Source: CAIYRG01 sp036273455
Lineage (GTDB): Bacteria > Pseudomonadota > Alphaproteobacteria > Micropepsales > Micropepsaceae
Length of the DNA stretch: 64,000 nucleotides
Reading direction: 5' to 3'
Assembly (NCBI GenBank): GCA_036273455.1
Contig: DASUHP010000024.1
Span: forward strand, 10,770 to 74,769
Shown piece after piece: positions 29,096 through 36,486 of this stretch (position 1 is its first letter; each line of letters begins with the position of its first letter). The translations under genes and the position numbers were made by a program. The notes beneath the pieces are model-generated. The model saw only the letters and a program-made list of their open reading frames with translations, was not told the origin of the DNA and searched no databases.

Positions 29096-29452
29096 ATGAG
29101 CAAACACCAGGGTTCTTGCCACTGCAATGCGGTGCAATTCGAAGTGGATGTGGATATTGAGTCGGGCGTGCAGTGTGACTGTTCGCTGTGCAAGCGCAAA
29201 AACGCGGTCATGCTGCGCGTGCCGAAAGACAAATTCCTGCTGCTGAAGGGCGAAAATGCGCTTTCGGTATACGAGTGGAATACCCGCGCCGCGAAGCATT
29301 ATTTCTGCAAGCATTGTGGAATATATACCCATCATCAGCCCCGCACCCGCGCCGATATGGTCGGAGTCAATCTCGGCTGCGTTGATGATATCGATGCCGG
29401 CAAATTGCCGGTGGAACGGCTGCCGGGATCGCAACTCTCCGGGGGAAGATAG
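29096..29452 (+). CDS. GFA-family (CENP-V/GFA domain) zinc protein
   Basis: This 118-residue protein carries the zinc-binding cysteines of the glutathione-dependent formaldehyde-activating enzyme family: CHC near residues 8-10, CDCSLC near residues 38-43, and CKHC near residues 70-73. Most small family members are not proven formaldehyde enzymes, so the name indicates the domain only. It follows the DUF952 gene by 12 nt. It ends 2 nt from the convergent leuB stop. Confidence 0.85.
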   Translation: MSKHQGSCHCNAVQFEVDVDIESGVQCDCSLCKRKNAVMLRVPKDKFLLLKGENALSVYEWNTRAAKHYFCKHCGIYTHHQPRTRADMVGVNLGCVDDIDAGKLPVERLPGSQLSGGR

Positions 29453-29454
29453 GC

Positions 29455-30564
29455 CTACTTGTTCAGTGCGTTCAGTGCCGCTATGACGGCGTCGCCCATT
29501 TCGTGGGTGCCGACGCGGGTCTTGCCCGGTTGCATGATATCGCCGGTGCGCAAGCCGGAATTCAGCACATGTTCGACCGCGCGTTCCACCAGCTTGGCTT
29601 CGTCGGCATGGCCGAGCGAATAGCGCAGGCACATCGCAAAAGACAGCATGCACGCGAACGGGTTTGCCAATCCTCGGCCTGCGATATCGGGCGCTGTGCC
29701 GTGCACCGGTTCGTACAACCCTGGTTGCCGGCCGGTCTTCTCGTCCTTCGCGCCCAGTGAGGCGGATGGCAGCATACCAATCGAGCCGGTACATTGCGCG
29801 GCTTCGTCCGATAGCACGTCGCCGAACAGGTTATCCGTCACGATGACATCGAACTGTCTGGGATTGCGCACCAGTTGCATGGCGCAATTGTCGGCGAGGA
29901 TATGGGTGAGTTCGACATCCTTGAACTCCGCCTCATAGACCTTCTGCACCTCCTGCCGCCACAATACGCCGGTATGCATGACATTGGATTTCTCCGCCGA
30001 GGCGACACGATTTGCGCGTAAGCGGGCGAGGCCAAAGGCGACGCGCGCGATCCGCTGCACTTCGCCCGTGGTGTAAACCTGCGTATCCACGGCGCGGCGT
30101 GTGCCATCGTTCAACTCGATAATGCCTCTCGGTTCACCGAAATACACGCCGCCCGTCAGTTCACGGACGATCAAAATATCAAGCCCCGATACGACTTCGG
30201 GCCGCAGCGTTGAGGCATCCTTCAACGCGTCGAAGCACAGGGCAGGGCGCAGATTGGCAAAAAGCTCCAGGTCCTTGCGCAGCCGCAACAGCCCGCGTTC
30301 GGGTTTCTTGTCGAATGGGTTGTTGTCCCATTGTGGGCCGCCGACCGCGCCGAACAGCACAGCGTCCGCCTCATGGGCGAGCCGCATGGTGGCTTCGCTG
30401 ACCGGGACGCCTTCGGCATCGAGTGCCGCACCGCCGACCAGTCCGCGCTCGATCTCGAAGCGAATTCCGCGTTGCGCCTGCATCCAGCCCACAAGGCGTT
30501 CGGTTTCCGCCATGACTTCCGGGCCGATTCCGTCGCCGGCCAGCAACAATAGTTTGTGGCTCAT
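29455..30564 (-). CDS. leuB: 3-isopropylmalate dehydrogenase
   Basis: This NAD-dependent beta-decarboxylating dehydrogenase of 369 residues performs the third step of leucine synthesis. The start MSHKLLLLAGDGIGPEVMAE at 30564 matches the family; an extra open frame to 30678 is not supported. Substrate-binding arginines lie in the ERGLLRLRKDLELFANLRP segment. The metal-binding TDNLFGDVLSDEAA motif is present. It lies 55 nt downstream of leuD on the same strand, so the two probably form an operon. Confidence 0.96.
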   Translation of the reverse strand: MSHKLLLLAGDGIGPEVMAETERLVGWMQAQRGIRFEIERGLVGGAALDAEGVPVSEATMRLAHEADAVLFGAVGGPQWDNNPFDKKPERGLLRLRKDLELFANLRPALCFDALKDASTLRPEVVSGLDILIVRELTGGVYFGEPRGIIELNDGTRRAVDTQVYTTGEVQRIARVAFGLARLRANRVASAEKSNVMHTGVLWRQEVQKVYEAEFKDVELTHILADNCAMQLVRNPRQFDVIVTDNLFGDVLSDEAAQCTGSIGMLPSASLGAKDEKTGRQPGLYEPVHGTAPDIAGRGLANPFACMLSFAMCLRYSLGHADEAKLVERAVEHVLNSGLRTGDIMQPGKTRVGTHEMGDAVIAALNALNK

Positions 30565-30619
30565 CCTGATGAATCCTTGAGAGATTTTGCTTGCGGTAAG
30601 GAGGGCGAGTTTTGGTTCG

Positions 30620-31225
30620 TCAGGCCCAGGGTTCGCTGATGCGCCGTCGCGCCTCGAAGTCCGAAATGTCGTTTTCATGCCGCATTGTCAGGCCAATATC
30701 ATCCCAACCATTCAGCAGACACTGTTTGCGGAAAGGATCGATATCGAAATGAATCCGGCTGCCGTCCGGACGGACAATCTCCTGCCGTTCCAGATCGACG
30801 CTGATCACCGCATTGGCGCCCAGCGATGCGTCGTCCATCAGCCGGTCGACCTGCTCCTGCGGCACGGCGATGGGCAGAATGCCGTTCTTGAAGCAATTAT
30901 TGTAAAAGATGTCGGCAAACGACGGCGCGATAACACAGCGTATGCCGAAATCCAGCAACGCCCAGGGTGCATGCTCGCGCGACGATCCGCAGCCGAAATT
31001 CGCACCTGCAATAAGAAGTTTGGCGTTTTTGTAGGCGGGCTTGTTGAGCACGAAATCCGGATTTGGCGATCCGTCCTGCCGGGTGCGCATTTCAAAAAAC
31101 AACGCAGAGCCGAGCCCGGTGCGTTTGGTGGTTTTCAGGAATTGTTTTGGAATGATCATGTCGGTGTCGACGTTGACCATCGGAAGCGGCGCGGCGACGC
31201 CGGTCAGGGTGGTGAATGGCTGCAT
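30620..31225 (-). CDS. leuD: 3-isopropylmalate dehydratase small subunit
   Basis: This 201-residue small subunit of isopropylmalate isomerase works with LeuC, which is not in this window. The start is MQPFTTLTGVAAPLPM, with DTDMIIPKQFLK near residue 22 and the conserved NFGCGSSREHAPWAL near residue 75. The open frame upstream of 31225 has no family match and is excluded. A divergent gene begins only 36 nt away, so the promoter must overlap that gene's 5' end or be very compact. Confidence 0.96.
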   Translation of the reverse strand: MQPFTTLTGVAAPLPMVNVDTDMIIPKQFLKTTKRTGLGSALFFEMRTRQDGSPNPDFVLNKPAYKNAKLLIAGANFGCGSSREHAPWALLDFGIRCVIAPSFADIFYNNCFKNGILPIAVPQEQVDRLMDDASLGANAVISVDLERQEIVRPDGSRIHFDIDPFRKQCLLNGWDDIGLTMRHENDISDFEARRRISEPWA

Positions 31226-31261
31226 GGCGCGGGAACCTAATCGGCCAATCAGGAGATGTCC

Positions 31262-32197
31262 ATGCCAGGAAAACAAATCGGCTTTCTGACCGCTGGCTGT
31301 GCCGCAGCGGCCGCGCTGGTGCTGGCTGCGGCCCGCCCAGAGCCCACAGTGGTCCCGGCGCCTCGGCCGGGACTTTGGCAGGTCTACGACGATGTGCTGG
31401 TCCACGCGAAATATGTTGATCTGACGCATACGATCACGCCGGCCATTCCGGTGTGGCGCGGTTTCCGCCGTTCGCATTTCATGGCCGCAACCAATGCGCT
31501 GAACGGCAAGCCCTTTACCTATGCCCAGGATGGCTTTGAGGCGACACATTACGACCTCGAGACCGATCAGCTCGGCACGCAGCTCGACCCGCCGGCGCAT
31601 TGGGCGCCGGAATATCCCGCAATTGACGAGTTGCCGCCGACTTACACTCTGCGCCCGCTGGTGGTGATCTCCATTGTCCGGGAAGTCGGCCAGGATCCGG
31701 GATATCAGATGCAGGTTTCAGATATCGAGCGCTGGGAGAAGCGTCACGGACGCATTCCTGAAGGCTCGGTCGTGTTTATCCGCTCCGACTGGTCTAAACG
31801 CTGGCCGGATCCGCGTCTTGCCGATGAGACGCGCTTTCCGGGTGTGTCGCTCGACGCACTCAAGTTTTTGCACGAACAGCGCCATATCCTCATGCACGGG
31901 CACGAACCTCTGGACACGGACGATACGACGAATCTCGAAGGGGAAGCCTGGCTGATGCATCACGGCTATACGCAGGCCGAAGGCGTCGCAAATCTTGACC
32001 AGGTCCCGGAGACCGGCGCTCTGGTGGCAATCGGTTATCCGAAATTCAAGGGCGGCACCGGCGGCTATGCGCGCTATATCGCGATATGCCCGCCCGACTG
32101 GAAATATGGCGTCACGATCGGTCCGGGGGACGCACCGCTACCGCGCTTCGCGCGTGAACTCCATTGGGACTTCAAAGCCGGCATGCGCGTGAGGTAG
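31262..32197 (+). CDS. secreted cyclase-family (Cyclase/KynB-like) protein
   Basis: This 311-residue protein has an N-terminal hydrophobic signal or anchor (about residues 6-25). A metal-dependent 'cyclase' fold related to kynurenine formamidase follows, beginning YVDLTHTITPAIPVW. The usual metal motif HxGTHxDxxxH reads here as QLGTQLDPPAHW near residue 110, so the two early histidines are glutamines. It may belong to a subfamily with different metal chemistry, or may be inactive. The ATG at 31262 is preferred because AGGAG (31251-31255) is then 6 nt away; the ATG at 31256 abuts it. The substrate is unknown. Confidence 0.8.
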   Translation: MPGKQIGFLTAGCAAAAALVLAAARPEPTVVPAPRPGLWQVYDDVLVHAKYVDLTHTITPAIPVWRGFRRSHFMAATNALNGKPFTYAQDGFEATHYDLETDQLGTQLDPPAHWAPEYPAIDELPPTYTLRPLVVISIVREVGQDPGYQMQVSDIERWEKRHGRIPEGSVVFIRSDWSKRWPDPRLADETRFPGVSLDALKFLHEQRHILMHGHEPLDTDDTTNLEGEAWLMHHGYTQAEGVANLDQVPETGALVAIGYPKFKGGTGGYARYIAICPPDWKYGVTIGPGDAPLPRFARELHWDFKAGMRVR

Positions 32198-32205
32198 CCG
32201 GCAGC

Positions 32206-33147
32206 TTACGTCGCAATTTCGACATCCGGATCCAGCACGTCGTGAAACCGGTATAGATCGAGAATTCGCCGGCCGTCCGGACCCAGCGAGAGAATATCGG
32301 CGAAGCGTTTGTTCCAGTGGATGTCGTGCGGGATATAGGAATGACGCGCATAGATTCTCGCGCCATAGGTTTCATCGGTGCCGCTGACAATCACCACGAT
32401 CTCCGCCTGCTGTTCAATCAATGACGTGCGGGAGGCGCCGTGCAGCGGGCTATCCTCATCGATCGGGTGCATCACCGTCCAGGACAGGGCAAACAGTGGA
32501 GTTTTGTTGCGAATCAGGTTCAGTGTATCGAAGCGCCGCATGACCAGACCTTCCCGGGTCTTGTGCTGGCGGGCCAGCGACACGTTGATCTCCGCCTCCA
32601 TGATCTGGTTGCCGCGCTGGTTGGCGAGCCGGAACATCAGCGTCGGTACGCCTTCATAGGATGTAACGACGGCGGGCCCGCTGAACAGCACCCGCGCACG
32701 CGGGCGTGAAACGCGCGCAAAAACCAGACCGGCGGCAAGCGCGATATTCATCACCCCGGCAAACGCCTCAAGTGTGACGACGATATTTGTGTACGGTGTC
32801 AGCGGCGCAATCTGGCCGTAACCGACAGTCGTGAATGTCTGCACACTGAAAAAGAAGGCGTCTTCGAATGAGCCCGGCCGCACATGCGATAATCCCTGCG
32901 GGTCAGCGAGGTACAGCTCCGTGAACACCAGATTGATCACGACGAAAAATGCGGCGAGACCACAGAGGAACACCGGCCACGGCGCCTCCAGCACGACGAC
33001 GTAAAAATCCTCGCGCATGCCGCGTCCGCCGCCGTTTATCATGGGCCGGCGAATACGCTGGCCGAACAGCTGCGGATATTCCGGCGCCGGGCGTTCGCGG
33101 CCATCATCCGGCCGGGAATGGCCGTCGCGCGGTTTCTGCCGGCCCAA
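32206..33147 (-). CDS. KirBac-like inward-rectifier potassium channel
   Basis: This 313-residue protein has two membrane helices around a pore loop with the selectivity filter TVGYGQ. A large cytoplasmic immunoglobulin-like Kir domain follows (VLFSGPAVVTSYEGVPTLMFRLANQRGN onwards), the architecture of bacterial KirBac channels. The N-terminal QRIRRPMINGGGRGM resembles the cytoplasmic segment and slide-helix lead-in. The only start covering it is a TTG at 33147, with AAGG about 9 nt upstream; an ATG near 33041 would cut this segment. It begins 3 nt after the SMP-30 gene and is probably translationally coupled to it. Confidence 0.88.
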   Translation of the reverse strand: MGRQKPRDGHSRPDDGRERPAPEYPQLFGQRIRRPMINGGGRGMREDFYVVVLEAPWPVFLCGLAAFFVVINLVFTELYLADPQGLSHVRPGSFEDAFFFSVQTFTTVGYGQIAPLTPYTNIVVTLEAFAGVMNIALAAGLVFARVSRPRARVLFSGPAVVTSYEGVPTLMFRLANQRGNQIMEAEINVSLARQHKTREGLVMRRFDTLNLIRNKTPLFALSWTVMHPIDEDSPLHGASRTSLIEQQAEIVVIVSGTDETYGARIYARHSYIPHDIHWNKRFADILSLGPDGRRILDLYRFHDVLDPDVEIAT

Positions 33148-33150
33148 AAC

Positions 33151-34167
33151 TTACGGCCTTATGCCTGCGATCCGCGTCCGGATATGCGTGATCATCGTGC
33201 CGCTGGTTGTGTAGAGGCCCATCGCGTCCGCATCGCCCCAGGCGAGATTGGACAGCCGCTCGGGCGTCAGGATTGTGCCGAGATGCCGGCCCTGGGGCGA
33301 AATAATCCAGATTCCGGCGGGGCCGGAATCCCAGACATTGCCGCGGACATCGATCTTCATGCCGTCCGGCGCACCCGGGCGGTTGTCGGCAGACATATCG
33401 ATAAACAGCCGCCGGTTCGTGGCCGTGCCATCGGGCCGCACATCGTAAGCATAGACTTTCTTTGGCCGGATATCGTTTACATAGAGCATGCGTTCGTCGG
33501 GTGAAAATGCGATTCCGTTTGGCGTATCCAGTTTGCCGTCGAGCAGGGTCAGTTTGCCGTCTTTCAGCAGATACACGCCGGTGTGCGGCACTCCTTCAGG
33601 CGGCATTTCATCGGTCGTTACCGAACTCTTGCGGATGTCGGTGAAATAGACTGCCCCGTCGGAGCGGATGACGAGGTCGTTTGGCGCGTTGAGATGGCGG
33701 CCCTCGAATTTATCTGCAAGCACGGTGACGCGGCCGTCCGGCTCACGCCGCATGATCCGGCCTGAACCCATGGCGGTGAATACCAGCCGTCCCTGCTTGT
33801 CCAGTGTTTCGCCGTTGGGTCCGACCTGGAGGAATTTCTCGCCATTGCGTTCGAATGAGATCGCCGACGAACTGTCCTTGCCGGTCCACACATCAGCCAG
33901 ATATGTCGAGGCCTGACGAGTCTGGGGATCGAGCTGGATGACCTGGTTGCGCACCAGATCGCTGAAGGTCAGAAAATCGCCTTCGCGGCCATGATGCCAG
34001 ACCGGTCCTTCGAAGAACCCATCCTGATCGCGGATCAGGACTTCCACTTTGGTGTCCGGCGCCACCAGCGCGTCCAGACCGGGATCGAGTTTTTCAATCG
34101 CCATTTGTGCATGTACGCCCCCACCGGCTATCGCCGCTGCGGCAACCAATATTGCGATCCACCTCAT
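33151..34167 (-). CDS. periplasmic SMP-30/gluconolactonase family protein
   Basis: This 338-residue protein has a signal peptide (about residues 1-20, ending VHAQ). The mature part is a six-bladed beta-propeller of the SMP-30/gluconolactonase/LRE type. The family's motifs are seen: FFEGPVWH with the metal-binding Glu, the NAPNDLVIRSDGAVYFTD segment, and DTPNGIAFSPDERMLYV. It probably hydrolyses a sugar lactone or similar ester in the periplasm; the substrate is unknown. It is upstream of the channel gene in the same direction. Confidence 0.88.
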   Translation of the reverse strand: MRWIAILVAAAAIAGGGVHAQMAIEKLDPGLDALVAPDTKVEVLIRDQDGFFEGPVWHHGREGDFLTFSDLVRNQVIQLDPQTRQASTYLADVWTGKDSSSAISFERNGEKFLQVGPNGETLDKQGRLVFTAMGSGRIMRREPDGRVTVLADKFEGRHLNAPNDLVIRSDGAVYFTDIRKSSVTTDEMPPEGVPHTGVYLLKDGKLTLLDGKLDTPNGIAFSPDERMLYVNDIRPKKVYAYDVRPDGTATNRRLFIDMSADNRPGAPDGMKIDVRGNVWDSGPAGIWIISPQGRHLGTILTPERLSNLAWGDADAMGLYTTSGTMITHIRTRIAGIRP

Positions 34168-34210
34168 GACTTCCCCGCTGCAAAACCGGTCATTGTCATG
34201 ATAGCACGCA

Positions 34211-34573
34211 CTAATCGCGGGTGAGCCCCTGATCGGTGAGCCCGCGCAGATAGGTGCCCCATTTCATTTCGTGTTCGCGCCCGAGTTCGCGGAGATAGCT
34301 CCAGGTGTAGAGGCCGGAATCATGGCCATCGTCGAATATGATCCGCACGGCGTAATGGCCGACCGGTTCCAGCGCGGTGATTTTTACCTTGCGCTTGCCT
34401 GGTACAAAGCGCCGTTCTTGTGCCGAATGTCCCTGAACTTCTGCGCTCGGAGATTCTACGCGCAGATATTCCGCCTTCAGGGCATGATTCTCGCCATTGT
34501 CAAAATGGATGGTCAGAACGTCTTTGGACGCGTTGACCCGCAATTCTGCGGGCCATGGCTCGGCGCTGCTCAC
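34211..34573 (-). CDS. DUF971 (GBBH-like N-terminal domain) protein
   Basis: This 120-residue protein matches the DUF971 pattern: WPAELRVNASKDVLTIHFDNGE at the N-terminus and YAVRIIFDDGHDSGLYTWSYLRELG toward the end. The same domain forms the N-terminus of gamma-butyrobetaine hydroxylase. Stand-alone copies are linked to Fe-S cluster biology in other bacteria, which is an inference here. The GTG start overlaps the Trm112 gene stop, extending the co-directional run Trm112-DUF971. Confidence 0.87.
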   Translation of the reverse strand: MSSAEPWPAELRVNASKDVLTIHFDNGENHALKAEYLRVESPSAEVQGHSAQERRFVPGKRKVKITALEPVGHYAVRIIFDDGHDSGLYTWSYLRELGREHEMKWGTYLRGLTDQGLTRD

Positions 34574-34755
34574 GTCCGTTCGGGTTCGTCAAGATTGCGT
34601 GCTTCTTCCGGCAGCATCACCGGAATACCGTCACGAATCGGGTAGGCGAGATTGGCGCGTTTGCTGATCAGTTCCTGCCGCTCACGATCGTAAATCAAAG
34701 GTCCTTTGGTGACCGGACAGACGAGGATTTCCAGCAGTTTCGGATCGATTTCCAT
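34570..34755 (-). CDS. Trm112 family protein (YcaR-like)
   Basis: This 61-residue protein starts MEIDPKLLEILVCPVTKGPL, the Trm112/YcaR pattern. One CPVTKG knuckle is present but the second cysteine pair of the zinc-binding relatives is absent, as is common in bacterial members. The ATG at 34755 is favoured over an in-frame TTG at 34770 because it gives the usual family length. Eukaryotic Trm112 activates methyltransferases; bacterial function is unproven. Confidence 0.88.
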   Translation of the reverse strand: MEIDPKLLEILVCPVTKGPLIYDRERQELISKRANLAYPIRDGIPVMLPEEARNLDEPERT

Positions 34756-34770
34756 TCGTTCGGCTTTCAA

Positions 34771-35442
34771 TCAATTGATCGACTGTGTTCCGCCGGCGGG
34801 CGTTGCCGATGCATTTGCCAGCTCCAAAAGGGCAATCAGCACTTCGGACCGCTCCTTTAGTCCCGGCGCTTCCAGCAATGCCTGCTTTTCGCCCGACGCG
34901 AACGGGCACAGCATCGAGAGCGCATTGACGAGCGTCTCAGCCGGCGCGTCTTCGACCGACTTCCAGTCGGTCTGCATCGCGCGCCCGGTGAGATATGGTT
35001 TGAGCGCATGCAGTAGCCGCTCGCGGGCGATCGGTGGGTCTTCGGTCTGCTGAAGATCGCCGGCAAAGAGAGCGTAGTCGGCCGCGATCTGGCGGAACGG
35101 CGTGGACACTTCGCGCTCGCTCGCGACATGAAAGCGGCAGATTCCGGTCAGCGTGACAAGATAGCGGCCGTCATCCGTTTCACTGTATTCCGTGATGCGT
35201 CCGGCGCAGCCCACTTGCGCAAACACCGGCCGCCTGGACTTTTCCTCTGCGGCATCGCGCGGCTGTACCATGCCTATGACGCGGTTCTGGTCCATGGCCG
35301 TATCGATCATCGCGAGATAGCGCGGTTCGAAGATGTTGAGCGGCAGCCTGGTTCGCGGCAACAGGACAACACCGGCCAATGGAAAGACCGGAATGACGGG
35401 CGGCAGATCGCCGGTGTTTCGATAGCGGCGCGGTGCGGACAT
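34771..35442 (-). CDS. LON peptidase N-terminal-domain protein
   Basis: This 223-residue protein consists of only the substrate-binding LON N-terminal (LAN) domain: IPVFPLAGVVLLPRTRLPLNIFEPRY near residue 17, then VGCAGRITEYSETDDGRYLVTLTG. It has no AAA+ or protease domain. Such stand-alone proteins are common in alphaproteobacteria, next to ybbN as here. The role is not known, though substrate recognition for proteolysis is a plausible guess. It starts 3 nt after the ybbN stop. Confidence 0.9.
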   Translation of the reverse strand: MSAPRRYRNTGDLPPVIPVFPLAGVVLLPRTRLPLNIFEPRYLAMIDTAMDQNRVIGMVQPRDAAEEKSRRPVFAQVGCAGRITEYSETDDGRYLVTLTGICRFHVASEREVSTPFRQIAADYALFAGDLQQTEDPPIARERLLHALKPYLTGRAMQTDWKSVEDAPAETLVNALSMLCPFASGEKQALLEAPGLKERSEVLIALLELANASATPAGGTQSIN

Positions 35443-35445
35443 GGC

Positions 35446-36423
35446 TCAGGAAAACAGTATGGAGGAGAGACGCCGCCGGCCGGCGAGCGTCCGCGGGTCG
35501 GCAGGCCCCATGGCATCGAACAGGGTCAGCAGATGTTTACGTGCCGCATCGTCGTTCCATTTGCGGTCACGGCGGATGATCTCCAGCAGCTGATCGATGG
35601 CGGCGTCACGCGCGCCTTTGCCGTCGAGCACCAAAGCGAGATCGAACCGCGCCTCCAGATCAGCCGGATTGGCCGCAATCCTTGCATTGAGCTGTCCGGC
35701 GTTGCCGGCCGCCGCCGCGCGCTCTTTCAGAGAGAGTTCTGCTTCGGCCGCGCGGTAGTCCTCGTCCGAAGCGCCATCAGGCTTGACCAGCTTCAGGGTC
35801 TTCCTTGCGCGATCGAGATCTCCGCTTTCGAGGTAACAGCGCGCCAGCCCGGCCACAGCTTTGGGATTGCCGGGGTCTTCTTGCAGGACCTGGCCGAAAA
35901 GCTGCGCTGCCCGAGCGAGGTCATGTTTGCCGAGCGCGTCGGCTGCAGCCGTCAGCAGGTCAGTCTCGTCCTCCGCCGCGGCGGGGGCCAGCGGACCGGC
36001 CAGACCTTCGATGAACTGACGCAGCTGACTCTCGGGGATGGCGCCCATGAATCCGTCGATCGGCTGCCCCTGTTTGAAGGCATACACCGTCGGAATGGAC
36101 TGGATTCGCAGTTGCTGCGCGATTTCCGGATTTTCGTCGATATTCACCTTGACCAGACGCACCGCGCCGTTGGCTTCGCTCACCAGCCGTTCCAGCATCG
36201 GGCCGAGTTGTTTGCATGGCCCGCACCATGGCGCCCAGAAATCGACGATCACCGGCACTTCCATGGACGCTTCGAGCACATCGGCTGCAAAGGTCTCGAG
36301 GCCGGAATCCTTGATCAGTGCACCCGACGCACCGGTTTTTTTCGGCCCTTGCGGACCGTCAGTCCGGGCCGGAGACGATTTGCCTTTCAGCGGCCGTCCG
36401 GCGGCATCGATCAGGGAAGCCAT
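35446..36423 (-). CDS. ybbN: thioredoxin-TPR co-chaperone YbbN (CnoX)
   Basis: This 325-residue protein has a thioredoxin domain with the active site WCGPCK (about residues 66-71). It is followed by a C-terminal TPR-like helical half containing AQLFGQVLQEDPGNPKAVAGLARCYLESGDLDRA. This is the YbbN/CnoX layout, a chaperedoxin that protects proteins under oxidative stress and hands clients to GroEL or DnaK in E. coli. The E. coli protein lacks the intact CXXC; this one retains it, as in Caulobacter-type YbbN, so redox activity is likely. Confidence 0.9.
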   Translation of the reverse strand: MASLIDAAGRPLKGKSSPARTDGPQGPKKTGASGALIKDSGLETFAADVLEASMEVPVIVDFWAPWCGPCKQLGPMLERLVSEANGAVRLVKVNIDENPEIAQQLRIQSIPTVYAFKQGQPIDGFMGAIPESQLRQFIEGLAGPLAPAAAEDETDLLTAAADALGKHDLARAAQLFGQVLQEDPGNPKAVAGLARCYLESGDLDRARKTLKLVKPDGASDEDYRAAEAELSLKERAAAAGNAGQLNARIAANPADLEARFDLALVLDGKGARDAAIDQLLEIIRRDRKWNDDAARKHLLTLFDAMGPADPRTLAGRRRLSSILFS

Positions 36424-36486
36424 TGTCTGCCTAAATGGGGATTTCTTGGCCCAAACATGGTTGCTTATGGCCGAAAAGCCAAGCCT

